Source: Struthidea cinerea
Taxonomy: Eukaryota > Chordata > Aves > Passeriformes > Corcoracidae
Direction: 5' to 3'
Assembly: GCA_013397865.1 (NCBI GenBank)
Contig: VZTI01005325.1
Coordinates: 1,462,084-1,526,083 of the forward strand
DNA: 64,000 nucleotides
The notes beneath the pieces are model-generated. The model was not told the DNA's origin. It ran no database searches and was given only the letters and a program-made list of their open reading frames with translations. This document shows positions 13,346 to 26,939 of the stretch, in pieces; the stretch's first letter is position 1; each line of letters starts with the position of its first letter. The position numbers and the translations under genes are program-made.

Positions 13346-16300
13346 TGCTCTTCCCATGGGCACAAATTTCACTATGACCTTTCAGTGATGCCCCATTGCA
13401 TTTCCACTAAAGCCTTCTTATTTTGGAGACCAACTATAGTGGATCTAGAAGTCCTTAGTTATCAGATGTCACTACAGAAGAAAAAAAAGAAAAGATGACT
13501 CAGATGTTTTATCTTGGTTCTGGGTTTTCCTAGACACTGATTTTTGCTCCTGTCTGGTTCAAACCACAGTGATGTGGCAGCTTCAGAAAATACCTTCTGA
13601 AATCAAGACCTGTTCACTCAGGTGCTACAGAAAGATTAAATAAGTCAGTGAGCTGGGACCAGAGCTCGAGTGTTTTAACCCCTTCGAATGTTCCATTCAG
13701 TTGTCTGCATTGCCTTTCCTGGTTAATTTTTAATGTTTCAAATCCGTAATTTACACACTTAGACCAAAACTTGTAATTTGCTCTGTTTCTCTAACGTAGT
13801 TTAAATTGCACTTTTATTATTAAACTGTTAAAAAATGCCTTCGGACAATTGAGAGTGGGTGACATTTCGTAGTTAAAATTATTATATTTAAATTCTGTTT
13901 CTATTATCCCAAAGTCTGTCGGTGTGGGAATAACAACTTCAAGTGCTTGTTAGTTATTGAGAACAACGTTCGGATTATTACCTTTCCAGAAAAGTACTCA
14001 CAATTCTGCTGAGAAATTGCCTTAATTTGCTTTTATTACTAAAACTTAATGAGGTATTAATACAAAATAGAATTATTTTTATAATAATTAAGAAATTTAT
14101 ACGATAACCAAAGCAGCATTCTGTCTACCAAGCCCATTTGGATCTTTGGTCTCCCTGCTAAAAAAGCCAAAAAGTGTCTGCCAGTTATTGCCAGGGCTAA
14201 TGATGACCTGACTATGGTGGCCCAAAGTAATCTCTTTGTTGGTTGGTTTCCCAGCCGTGGTGGGAACCATGATGGGGAATACAGATCCCTGTAGGCTGTG
14301 ACTCCTCTTCTTGTTTCATCTTTTAAAGCTCCAATTCTGCAGCGCATACAAGCACAACTTTATCATTGTGACAGCACTGCTGTCAGTGGAGCTGCTCCAA
14401 CAATAAGGTCAGCAAGAACATTCCTACAAGGCCATGCATTGAAAAATACTTGTGGTGAGATTTATTCCCCAGTTAAGAACCTGAATGGTGCCCAGCACAA
14501 TAGATTCTTCTATTTGTTTGTGGCTTCCTCAGTAAAAAAGTTTGTTATAATAGTAATAAAGTGAGAAGTTCTAGCTATCTGTTATCATTTTACAACACTG
14601 TCATATTTCACATCTGGTACTGTGTTTGACTTTTATTCCCAGCCCTGTTAATATGTGATATATCCATAGAACTGCAGACTCAGAAGATTGACTGAACATT
14701 TCTAATAAACATTAAGCTCTAGTGTTGTACACTTGCACACCAAGAGAAAAGGACAAACACCTGCTTTGCAGACATCTGAATTTCTAACGTGTCAAATGGA
14801 ACACACAGGTTTCAATCAAAAGCAAATCTACTTAAATGGATTGATGTGCTTCAGACAGGCAAAAAAAATAAGCATGAAGTGCTAAGGACTGTTTCTCTGG
14901 TTTTATTTCAGTTTCTTTTCACAAGACAAGACAATACAGTTATCAGATATTGGTCATTGAGCAGCCTTTCATGTATTATTTAGGGAAAGGCTCAGCTGTT
15001 TTAGATGGCAAAAAGACTGCAATGTAAATTGAGAATTACCTGTTATTTTCACTTGAACTGAGATTTATTTTAGCCCAGTTTCCTGTTTACAGGGAAATGC
15101 TGCCAATGGGTGACTTCTCACTCCTGTGACTGAGGCCTTAATGAATCCATGCCAGCTCCCTGCTGACTATTGATTCCATCAAGTTCAATGAACAGAAATA
15201 AGAAGTTCCTAATTTGTTGTGACTTTGCATAGATGTGTTTATTTATTAAAAGAGGGAGCTGTGACAGTGTGCTTCCTATTCAGCACTGGTACAACTTACT
15301 TTTTGTTGGCAAGGACTGGGGAGAGAAGGGTGGGCCATGCCAGACAGCTTGCAGGAAATGAGGTGACATTGACAAGGTATTTGTGATTTTTGCTTCTAAG
15401 CAGAATCTCTGTGCTCCCTCTCCTTTGTGCCTTTGCTTTCTCTTTCTAGTATTCTAAATATAATATTTCTAATATTGTTGAGAAGCTAAAAGCAGGGGAC
15501 AAAATTTTGCCCTAGTTCTGCACAAGATTGTTCATGCCCAGCTCACAAGTCTAGCAAGGCAACTTATGTGTCTTTCCCTCTACTTATTTTCTCTAAAAGC
15601 AGCTACTCAGTCCTCTGAGTTGAAACTGGAAGTAGTGTACATTGATGATTAAGTAAACCAGTTAGCTCCAGGGTTTAATCACTAAATATCCTAGTTTATA
15701 GGGCAAAGGGAATATATTTTTGGAATTCTATCTACAATTTTGTGGGCAGTGAAAAGAAGTAAGTTGGAGGAGAATTTCTGCCATCTGTCTATACCCACTG
15801 TCACTGCTGTTTTTTTTTTTTAACAGCTTCAAGCCCTTCATTCCCAAGAATTTCTCTGGTTCCTCACACTCCAGTATGAAAGATGTTGTGTCAGAAATTG
15901 AAGTATGAAATAGAGGAGTAATTCTCCATTCAGCAGGGGATTCCTCACTGAACAAGTGACTATCAGATCTCTGTGGTTCATCGGCCGGCTGTGTGAATAA
16001 ACAACTACAGACTCAGCTCCAGGAAAAAGACTTTTTGCTTCTCGTAGCTACCAAGCCTGAGGGTCTTCCTCAGACCCCTTGCTTTCAGATATGGGAGTAA
16101 ACTACTTCCTGCTGTCTTGTTTGGAAACCCTCGTGAGCAGAGGTTTGATAGTGAGATTTGCATCTGCAACAGTCTCTGGTAGTGCCAGCTCCATAATTCT
16201 GTATTTAAGAGAATGCAAAGCTTACCATGCAAACAAGGTCCTTGATGAAATTATGTGAGGTCTAAAATAGGACTATTCAATGCATTAAGAGGATAAAAAG

Positions 16301-19300
16301 TAAATTAACACGGAGATTCAGTAGCTACATTGAGAATCTCACAGTAATGCCTGCCAACCCAGGTAATAAATCAAAATTTACGTTTAATAAAATCACTGTC
16401 ACAAAGTTTCTTATTTGCACAATTCTTCAGAAAAGCTACTAGTTGTTTCTCAGTCAGTTGTTTTTATAGTTACCAACCATTATATTTTATCTCTTTTTTT
16501 TTTTTTTTCCTTTTGGAGGCTCTGGTGCTTTGTTCTCATTCTCCAATATCTACATGAGGCTGGAAAAAGAAATTGCTATCCAAGAGACTGAAATTTCAAA
16601 ATTCTATGTTGTCTTAAATTGGGATGAAAACCTCATAATAACTTGCAAACAAAACATGCAGAAATGTTTTCTTCCTGCCATGCAGAGCATCTCGTTTCGA
16701 GAAGTGCAGAGCTGCTAAACTGATAGTCTTATTCCGTTATTTAGTCAAAAAACAGGATGGACAAAGAATGTTTGGACTTTTTGCAATGAAACATGTCAAC
16801 ATTCTGATAGTAAGACTTAATAATAATTATCCGCCTAGAATTTGGATGAAAATAGCATTAATCTGCAGGATAAATTCATTCTGTATTACCAGTATTTTCC
16901 AATGGCTCACTTTAGGAATTTTTCATCTAGCTTAATGCAGCATTGTTGTACTGTTGTTGTTATGTGGGGCTCTACCCTTTGTTCGCCGACAGCAGTACCT
17001 GCAGAACTTACCTCTGAATTTGGAGGACGAGATTGTGCATCATGGTAGGAAGAAGGAAAGCAGAAGAGGATGAGATAGGAAAAAAACTCCATGGATATTT
17101 AAGTACAAGTCATCAGAAGCAGATTGTTGTGGGACTGCTCGTATGAGAATAATCTCTGTGTTGCAACATCTTTCAAAATGTTAAAATCCCTGAAGCTGTC
17201 ACGGGGCTCCTGGTAGATAATGGAGAAGTCTGTGAGCTTTTTGTCCACAAGATCCCTTGGTGTTGATTTGGTGTGTGATCCACAGTGTCTTGAGCAGGTG
17301 TGTCTATGGTGTTTTTAATTACTTGAGACCCCTGTTATGTACACAAATATGTGGTGATTGTGCTTTCTCACCCATACAACCAGTTGCTCAACACTGGTCG
17401 TTTGTCTGGGGTGGGGGAATCATTTCTCAGATCTTTCTGTCACGTGCACAGAAGCCCTTTGATTTCATATTAATGTCTTTATACAGCTCCTGGTGACTTC
17501 CCTGTGGAGACCAAACCATGATCTTTGTGTCTACAGCACCTGAGACCCCATTTGAAACCTTATCTCGAGCAGTGCACACAGATAATGAGAATTGGTATTG
17601 GTAAGCTGCACAGGGAAGGGAGGAAGTGCCGATTTTACAGATATGAGGCTGAGACTTTTTCTGGTCCTCCCCTGCAAATGAAAAGCCAGTGGGAAAAAAG
17701 GCATTTAAAAACATTTACAGTGGTAATGGTCAGTACACAGATTTGACAGCTGTGTTTGGATTTTAACTCTGAGCAGTAATATAATTACTAAGTACCAACA
17801 GTTTTAAAAGTTTACAGTGCTTGTGTCATGTTCTGTTGAAGTCTGCCCAGTTCCTTCTCTCTCCCATTCCCTTTCCCTCTGTCATCAACCCAAGAGCAGG
17901 ATGACTGTCAGCTGCACAGCTCCTCTGCTCCAGCACTAGAGATAGATGTGGAATGCCCCCATTGTGCTCTTCCCAGATGAATGATTCTTCTCTCCTGCCA
18001 AGCAGGGTCATAACAGATACATGGGGGAGAAATGGGATCTCTATGTCCACAAACTTCATAAAATCTCAGTAGCAACGATCTCCTCCTCCTCCCATAAAAA
18101 CTTCCCGTAGCACTAATGTAATTGGTGATACCGGGATCTTTTAGGTATTTATTTATATCCTTATTATGATTCAAATCATGTTGTCAGTGTTGTCTTTACA
18201 GATCCCAAGCTCCTTCAGTATCCTACATGGGAGTCCTGAAGAAGCAGAAAAGAACTTGAACCCAGAATCCAAAGTTATCTCTGCTAATTGCAAGGAATGA
18301 TACAAACTTACAGGGCAAGTTCATTTCTTGTGCTACAGCTCCCTGGGTCTCAAGTCTGCTATTATTTATTATAACAACACAGACTGAATGGAAAATCTTA
18401 ACTTGTTTTTTTTCCGTGGAAGAACTGTAGAGAAAGGAATGCATGAACCTAAGTATGAGGAATGCTTAAAAATAACTGTAAGATCTTCCCACATTAAATG
18501 TGTATCAGGAAACTTCAAGGATACTAACGCTGTAGGGCTTTATTAGTCTCATCCACACTTGTGTTTTTATCCTTTCATGCTACTCAAATCAAAATACACC
18601 AGAAAGTGCAAATAAAGTCTTGTTAGAAAGGTACCAACACACTGAAGAAGTGTGCACTTATTTTTGGGGTTTTTTGATGACTTTGCTTGTAAGATGTCAT
18701 ATTTACCATATTCAGGATCAAAATAAACTCATGATTCTTTTACAGAACCACTTCCTACATTGCTCATCACTCAGCCCCTCCCAAAGAGAGGCATCACTTC
18801 ATCACTGCACTCCTGATCACATTTCCACAGAGATCCCCACAGAGATGGTGGAGCACTACGAGTGCAGCAGCTCACTAGTTAGGGGTAGGATGGGGGAATC
18901 CATTCTCGCTGCTCAGTCAGAAGTGCTGGTGTTTGAAATGGAAGCATTTTCCCACCTGTACTGCCAACTGCCTTGAAGGAGTTGTGGAGATACAAGCTGT
19001 GTTTCCCTCCCACCAATACGTATCTGCGTGGGAGACCAAAGCTCTCAGATTGATGTCTTAAGCAGCCACCAGGCTGCTAAACACGGCTGCCCTCCTGAAC
19101 ACTGACAAAGATTATATTCCACAAAAGCTTCTCTCAGCTGTTGTGAAAGCCCCTGGTCTGCAAGACTTGTATTCTTTCCAAATTAGAATTTTCAAAATCT
19201 GACCTCTGACCCTTTCTGTGTCATAATGTAAGAGTACTCATATGATTTCCATTTTAATAGGTTCAAATGTGCTACATGCTGGCTAGATTAGAAATGCTAT

Positions 19301-19480
19301 GCATGCTTCCCTCTCCGTTGTTTTTTTCCCTTTCCTCCTCATACAGTTGTGCTTCAAAGTAAATACCATCTCTGGGAATATCTGTGCACCATCCTGAACA
19401 ATATAGCTCTTGCTTGTGTGACAATGCAGGTGTTAAACAGTAGGAACAAGGATAATGTTGTCAGTATTGCTAGTTAATTA
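13346..19480. other. Unique non-coding sequence
   Basis: No gene or recognised repeat family. The stretch at 13790-14110 is very AT-rich yet keeps several CpG dinucleotides (about 13840, 13868, 13920, 13970, 14100), unusual for methylated neutral bird DNA and a reason to check for constraint. T-runs occur at about 15811 and 16493. Open frames such as 18620-18976 (118 codons) lack domains. Confidence 0.5.
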
Positions 19481-22400
19481 ACTTTAGCTTTAGTTTCCCA
19501 GAACAAAGATGTCAAGAGATGACAAGAGATTGACAAGGGGCAAGAGACTGACAAGAAGGTAAGCCTCAAATACATCTAGGAGGAGGACAGAGAAGAGAAA
19601 AGCAGCCTGCAAGGCCCTTGCTTCCTCTTCACTCCACAGAAGCCAAATTGATAAAGGTAGGACTCCAGTGGGAAGTGAGCTTTCATCCTTTTTTTTGGGC
19701 TGCAGGAATCTTTGCAGTTTCTGATAAGAACAAAAATATGTCTTACACAAGGAAATTCTAGGGATGATTTGTGCTTTCGTGTCCTTTAATCAATAGCTGT
19801 CGCACATTAGTTTTTAGGGTCACGGGGGACACTGATAACTGATACATTTTTCAGCTGTGTCCAAGCTATTCATTGAAAGTCATGCAAATGCAAATTTAAA
19901 AGATCATTAAGCACGTCTGGAAAAGATGCTCCCCATCATCCATAAATGCTACTAGAATCAGGTAGCAAGTTACTTTCAGAAACTAAAGAAATTCTAGTTG
20001 CCAAATTGTATTTGTAACTTTTACTTTTCCTGATTTATTTGCATTGCAAACATCCCCTCTTCAACTGCTGAGCCCTTTCACTTAGACTGTGCAATTTAAA
20101 AACAACTGAACATAAAAAGATAGTTAAATTTCTACAGGGGGCCTGGAATTTGTGGTAACCTGTCTTCTCAGTGGTTTCTAAATTGTCAGAAAGAGAAGAA
20201 ATTATTGTTGGGAATGCTGGGAGGGTAAGAAATTATAAATCTTTCTTTTCTAACCAGCCAAATATAAGTTACATATAGACCTGATTTGTGAGTACAGTAG
20301 ATAACTGGATTAAGGAAGCTCAAAGCATGTACAGGTTTAAATCTGGAAAACATATATGTGATGGGTCAGTTCTGATTTCCAACAATTGTCAGAAATAAGA
20401 GTTTTTTGTCTTTACTAACTCAGCTTTGTGAAAAGCATTTCAATGTAAAAAGAGGTAGGGATGAGCCAGAAATGAGCACCAATGCTTGTTCTGAAGGAAG
20501 AAATTCTCTGTTTTTTGGAAAAATATTTTGTCTTTTGCATGTGATTCTGATGTCCTCTATATCCCTATCATCCTCTTTCTCATAGCGCTGCCCAAGTTTT
20601 CATTTCTGTCAGTTGCAATGTACTTTAATTTGTCTTCATATTAATAATTTCTCAACAAACAGTGCTTCTGTGCATTCTCACAGCCACCAGAGCTAACTAG
20701 AAGGTTATAAAAAAAGAAAAGACCACCATCTTCACTCAAACACTGCTCCTGGCACCCTCGGCTTTTCAAGGCGGTGACTCCTTGTAGTCTCAGGGAGTGC
20801 CTCCTCTGACATCAATATTTCAGGAGTAAACTCAATAGATCAGTCAAAGGCTTTCAGTGCATATTAGATCAAAATTCTCAGCTCATGCATGAAACGAGGG
20901 CTACAATGCTTTAATTCAGAATGCACGAAAAGCAAACAAGTCAAACTGCTGCACAATCAGGTGTCAAACCTTTGACCTGGTAAGCAGACATGTATCCCAA
21001 ATCAAAAGTGTGTTCAAAACAAGTTTTAAATTCTAAGAAGGCTGTAGGTGAGCAAATAAAACCATTCAGCCCCGGCACCCTTTGGTACAGAGCACAACCT
21101 CTTCCCTTCCCTTGGAGTAACTGATGTGTTTTCCTATTTACAGACAGAACAACTCCAGAAGAAAAACGTTGCTCATGGAGTGCTGGCATACATCCAGGTC
21201 AAACATTTTTCTAAGGTATGGAAAAAAAGCATGGCATCCACCCCCACCTGTAATGTGTCCTTCATGCAGTAGTTTTCAGTAGTGAGATGTGTGGGAAGTG
21301 ATGGGGATGATTACTTTGCAGCTAAGGACCATGACAAATACATTTTCTTTGACCCGAAAGTTTCAGCTTTTTATTTTATATTTTAGTGGATTTTCATGGT
21401 ACCCCTTGACAGTACTAAACACGTTTGTGCTTAAACATAAGGAGATTTTATGAACAATGCATTGGGCAAGATCCTACTGCCATGAGCAGTTCTGCCAAGA
21501 GTCTGCAAAGGTGGGCCATGAGCTGATTCCTTACAAGCACTGGCAGCAGCACCAATGCCGTGAGCAGTGTAGGGCACCTCAACCTTGTGTTTTGTTCAAC
21601 CCCAGCCCCAGCTGTGTTTACCAGAGGTGACACCTGAGCACTCATATTCCACAAAGGTTACAAAAAAAATACAGTGGCATTTCATCTTCCTCTAAAAATG
21701 TTTGGAATTAATTGATGTACTTTTAGTTGCTGAGAAAGAGCTCTCCAGTCAGGGACTGTGTGGTATCATGCCCATGAAACCTTTAAATCTTTCCCCTGAA
21801 TTGAAATGTCTTGTGATCCCATACTTCAAAGGAGTATCATTTATCTTTCAGTTAAGCTTAACTGATGAAAATTCTTCCTCCTGGCTTTAAATATGTATGC
21901 CTCATTTGAAGCCACTTCTTTCTTTTTTTTCCTTAATTCCATATAATAGTTTGTCTAATCAAATTACTAATTGTGTTTAATTTAGGCAAACAGTGTCTTG
22001 ATCTCTGGGGGCAGGCATGTTGATTTTTAATGAATTGGCTGATTTTCTGGCAGTTTATGAACTGTTTGTGCTGAACATATCAATTATCATCACCATGTAA
22101 TCAAATCTGCCAATTATGTGACATTGTGTTAGCTCATTGAGTCAATGCAAAGAAGAGGCTGTGACCAAAACTGCTGGGTCCATACTACTTCCGTGATATG
22201 GGATGAACAATCACGTTGTAGAATTAATCCAGAAATTTTATAGTTAATTTTAATTATCTTCTTCTGTCATGAAAGCTGTGCCTTGGATCCTCCTCCTTAC
22301 CTCCAGTCAAAGCTAGACTGTGATTGCTTCTAATTATTTTATAGGACAGGAAACCTTTTTGTAAACAACTATGAGAGACACACTCCTGTGACAAGATGAT

Positions 22401-25400
22401 GCCAAACTAGACAGAGTAATATCAACAAAAAGGCCTGTCAGCTGTGACAACTTCATGTCAGATTTATGTCCCACCCAAAATATTTTTCTCCCTGTCATGA
22501 GTACTGATGAAACGTGCTTTCTAGGAATATTATTCCCCAAAAAAACAACACCCTCACCAAAATCCAGAGTACTGTCTACACATTCTTTTGCCAAAGGGAA
22601 CAGGTCATAAAAGAGCTGAGATTTTTAATACATGCCTAGCTATCCCTTTTAATGAGAAGAGCTTTAAGAGAAGGAACAGTTTACACTGGCATATTTTCTT
22701 TTCTTTAGAGCTTAACAAACTCAGAAAGCTAAACAAAAGGCATTTGGGAGCTCCAAAGGAAGACTTCAAAGTACTCAGAGTTAGAATGAACATGCTGGTT
22801 GCTCCCAGCTGACACATCAAGGAGTTGAGGGCCATGAAGAAGGAAGGTGGGGCTGAAGGTGTGTTACAAATCACACCACCTTCACTGAAGATTTTTAGAG
22901 ATCCTCTTCACAAGAACAGTCTTCTGTCCTCCTCCAGAGGTGTTTTCTGCAGCCAGTCTGAAAGCCACATACAACACACAGAGCTCTACACATTTATAGT
23001 GTGTTGCTCTACAGAGAGAGTGACCTTCTCCTTCCCTTCTCTTTCATTGTCTCTTAAGGAATGAGACCCCCCGTTTCATCACACGTAAAGGCAGATGCCA
23101 CTGTGGTAGGAGAGAAGCACACCAACACATGGAGTGTGAATGAACTCCACTCGTTTTCTGGGCTTCAGAGAACTTCTCTGATGGGCTATGAACTGACACA
23201 AATTTAGCAGGCTCATGAATGTCATTAAGATCCTGCCTAGCCTCAGTTCCATATCAGCATGGCTTGGACCACCCGCCTCTCTGCACACACCACAGCACAG
23301 ATCAAGTGCAGTGCAGATAAACAAGATATTTTAGTGCTGTTACCTTCTGCTGTAGTGACATCAGCTCCTTTCCATGCTTGTGAAGCATCCTTGTGAATAA
23401 ATTTATATGTAAATATATGTATATTTGGATATATTTTTCCTAGTGCAGAAGGCATTAGAGAAACTAAGCATTGTTAGTTGTACACGAGCAAAGCTGGACT
23501 GATGGTATTTGTTTTAATCATAACAGTTGGTGTGCAATTATGGGAAAATCCAATGAGTTTTAGGGCTGTGTGCAGCTTACTCAAAGGCACAAATGAAAGG
23601 ATGTGTTTCTTGCTTGTGCTTCATCTTTCTGCCCTAAAAATGTAAAACTTTTTTTCCCCACCTTATCTAGGCTGCTTATCATATGGCAGAACCAGCCAGA
23701 AGGAGCTGGCTGAGGAATCATCTTTCAGAGGAGCTGCTGAGGCAGTATCAAGGCAGGATATCTGGGAGCCCACAGAGCTCTGACACCCATGGTGTTGACT
23801 GGTGCCAAACATGGAGCTGTTGGTGCTTCCAGGGCTTCTCCCAGGAGAGGCAGAGTTCTCTGCCTGCAAAATGTTGCAAACTTTCTTTATTGCTGAGGAA
23901 TGCTTAAACATGTTTGATAGTACACCCTGGTTTCTTTGCAGCTTCTGGCAGCAACGTTGGAGGAAAGACAGACAGCTGAGCAGACCAAGTCCACTTGCTT
24001 TGTCAGGAAGTCAAGTAAAAAAAGATTTCTTTAATACAGTGTTGATCTTAGTGACCTCTACTGAGCTCCTGTCCTTTCCCAAGACAGAGAATTAGTCTCC
24101 CTTCTATTCTTGGTTTGAAGTGATAAGCTTGTTGCTTTGCCATGGGAATGGACAATGGATAAAAATCAATTCTCATTTAAGAAGCTACAGCAGTTTGCCT
24201 TTGCCTTTTCCTGCTGCCTGTATTGATTCCTTGAGCTCTCAGGGACACTCAATCCTGCTGCAGTCCAGCTTTATTTGAAAAGGAACTGTGATGATGGGTG
24301 CAGTTCCTGAGAAAAGTCTCTTCTGTCTCCTCCTTGCTCTTCTGAGAGACAAACCAAGGCCATTTATCCTATCTGTGCTGGTGTGCAGGGATTCTCTGGA
24401 GGAGTTTACAGTCCAGTGCCATGATTGTCACTGCAATGAAAATTGCAGTGCTTGCCATTGCAGATCTTGTCACTGCAGCTGTCTTGTTTAGGTGGACCTG
24501 AAAAAGAAAAAGGAAATTTACTTTGGGGAAGAGACAGAAACGTGACAATTTTTTCCTGAAGGCATTTTAGAAGGTATTTTCCTGATGATCCCTTGACTTT
24601 TAATTACCTTGAGATAGTCAACAGGTCTGTAGCATCCTGTCCAAACAGTGCTCATGTATCTGCCCTGCCTCATAAAAGATTTTTTATTTGCATAAGGCAT
24701 TGGACAGTTAACTCACACTAAACACCCCACCGGAAATGATACCTAAAATGTTGATCTCCATGAAAATTATGCTACTGTAAATGAGTGCATGGGGTGAGGA
24801 GATAGCGGAAAGTCAGGTGCCCATGACTTCAAACATTCATGTTCTTTTAGATCACCAGGTAATTGTTCCCATCCCTTTTCCCAAACATGAAATCCACGCC
24901 CAAGGAGCTCTGGTGCAGCAGGTTATTTATGGACCTGGCTTTTATTGATGGTGGCAAGGTGGACTGGTGCAAAACAAACTTCCCTACTGGGCTGCATTAA
25001 GCACTTAATTAAAATAATCTTTTTATACACATGAAATAATGTATCTCTTTAGTTTTTCCACACCTTTATGCAGATAACAAGGTTATTAGAGAAAAAACTC
25101 CACAAACCAATGGGAAAGTTACATCAGGTGCCCGAAGCATCTACCATCATGCAGGATTACTTTATAGACACAGCTGTAAGCAGTCACCCATTGCATACGT
25201 TTCAACATTCACTTCCAGATTTGAAAACCCAAACCCATTCTGTTAGTCTCTTTGCAATGAGAATTTCCTACTGATTTTCCCTGGGACTCATAGATTAAAA
25301 ACTCTGATATTGGCAAGAAATATGAGACTGGTACCAAAAGCTCAATATATCTCTGATCAGTACTTGCAGCGAGAATCATTTTCCGTGGATAATCACCTGA

Positions 25401-26897
25401 GAAGATTTCTCTGCCCTTCCTGCAGAATTTTCTCCACACTCTCTATTTCTTCCTAGACTTTACTTGCAAATGCTCCTGTTCTGCATGGATGGATCTATGC
25501 TGGGTTGTGGTGGTCACTTTCAGTTGCTACTGTGTCAGAGTGAGCTCAATTAAACTGTTTTGGGTACATTGGATCTGACTGTTTTATTGCTAGAGACCAA
25601 AAAACCAAAAGGGCTGGCAAGAGTGCCAGAAATCCCAGACTCCTATTGCTGGATGCAGGAGAGTCCTGAGATTGTAGGAGTTGTCACCGCTTGAACATAA
25701 GAGTTAAGCCTTAAAACTACTGACTGCATCTTAGCTTATTCAAAGATGGGTGCTAGGCTTCTGTAAAATAATTATTGGTCCTTGTAGAACAAGCCCAAGT
25801 GTATAAGGTTCACTAGGCAGATATCGGTAATTCGTTCTGGTTTTTTTTACTGCAGTTGAAACACATTAATTATTTAATGAGTTTTGAAGTGCCTAAATGT
25901 GTTTCCTTCTCAATGAAAAATTTATGCCATGAGGCAATGAACAGTTTGTCTCTGCCCAGTCAATAATTGTTTTAGACATATGAAAATAATGTTAATCCAT
26001 AGCGGAGGATTGAGGATCAGTATTGTGCGTGAGAGGAAGCCTTTCTTTTTCTCTTACTTGAAATTTGTAAAAATATCCTTGAAAACTGCTGAAATGAAGT
26101 GAGCATCGAGATTCAAGGAATGTGCTAAGAAACTTGGAGTATATTTTGGGGGATAATTTTAAAAGACTTTTTGCATTTACATCTGTTGCATATGCAGAGC
26201 CAAACAGAAATAATTTTAAATGCTCTGGGAGGTAACAGTGATAAGAAAGATTTCAGTGAGGCTCTACAATGAACAAATAAAGGGAGGTTTTCTGTCACTT
26301 GAAAAGAAAACTTTCCTGCATTTTCTTCTCTTTAAAATTACTCAAACAAACTATGCATCAAAGGTGTTGGATTTTTAATTTTTTGGCAACAGGAAGCTGA
26401 TATCCTCATTTGACCATCACTACTCTGTGCAGAGTATTGTGCTCTGACTGTAGTGTTTTGAGAAGTGTTTAACTCTTCATATTCTTTGCACTCAGGAGAA
26501 TGTTTTGGTACAGGCTTAGGAAAGGCTCTTTGATAGTCCCTCTTTCTACAGACAACATAGTGAACATACATTGTAAGACTAACTTTGGTGCACACTGACT
26601 TTTTATTCAGTAGCCCTGATTCAATATAGAAATTCTGTCCAATTTTCCACCCTTACTGGAAACAGTGAACCAGTTGTCATTTTATTTTCTGATTGAAGTT
26701 TATTAACGTAAAACTGTTGCCAACAAAACCTGTGAAGTAAAAATGAAAATACAAGGTTCAGTTGCTAAAAGCTAAAACTGTTTATCCTGCAATTTGTTAT
26801 ATGTATTCTTTGGTAAGTAGATAACACAGCTGATTTGAGTAACCAGTCAAGTTATTTTGAGAGCTTTGTGGAAAGATTTCCAATTTTAAAAGATGAT
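19481..26897. other. Unique non-coding sequence
   Basis: No gene recognised. A degenerate GACAAGAGA-type tandem repeat lies at about 19505-19560. A TGYCAYTGCA-rich patch at about 24415-24485 gives an accidental cysteine/histidine-rich frame. The stretch 21980-22160, with TTAATGAATTGGC and CAATTATCATCACC, and the stretch 25830-26000 read like conserved non-coding elements. None of this proves a gene. Confidence 0.5.
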
Positions 26898-26898
26898 G

Positions 26899-26936
<38 letters not shown>
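26898..26936. repeat. (TA)n microsatellite
   Basis: A nearly pure TA dinucleotide run with a single AA interruption near 26907. Read in one frame it gives an alternating tyrosine/isoleucine peptide, which is an artefact. Confidence 0.98.
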
Positions 26937-26939
<3 letters not shown>

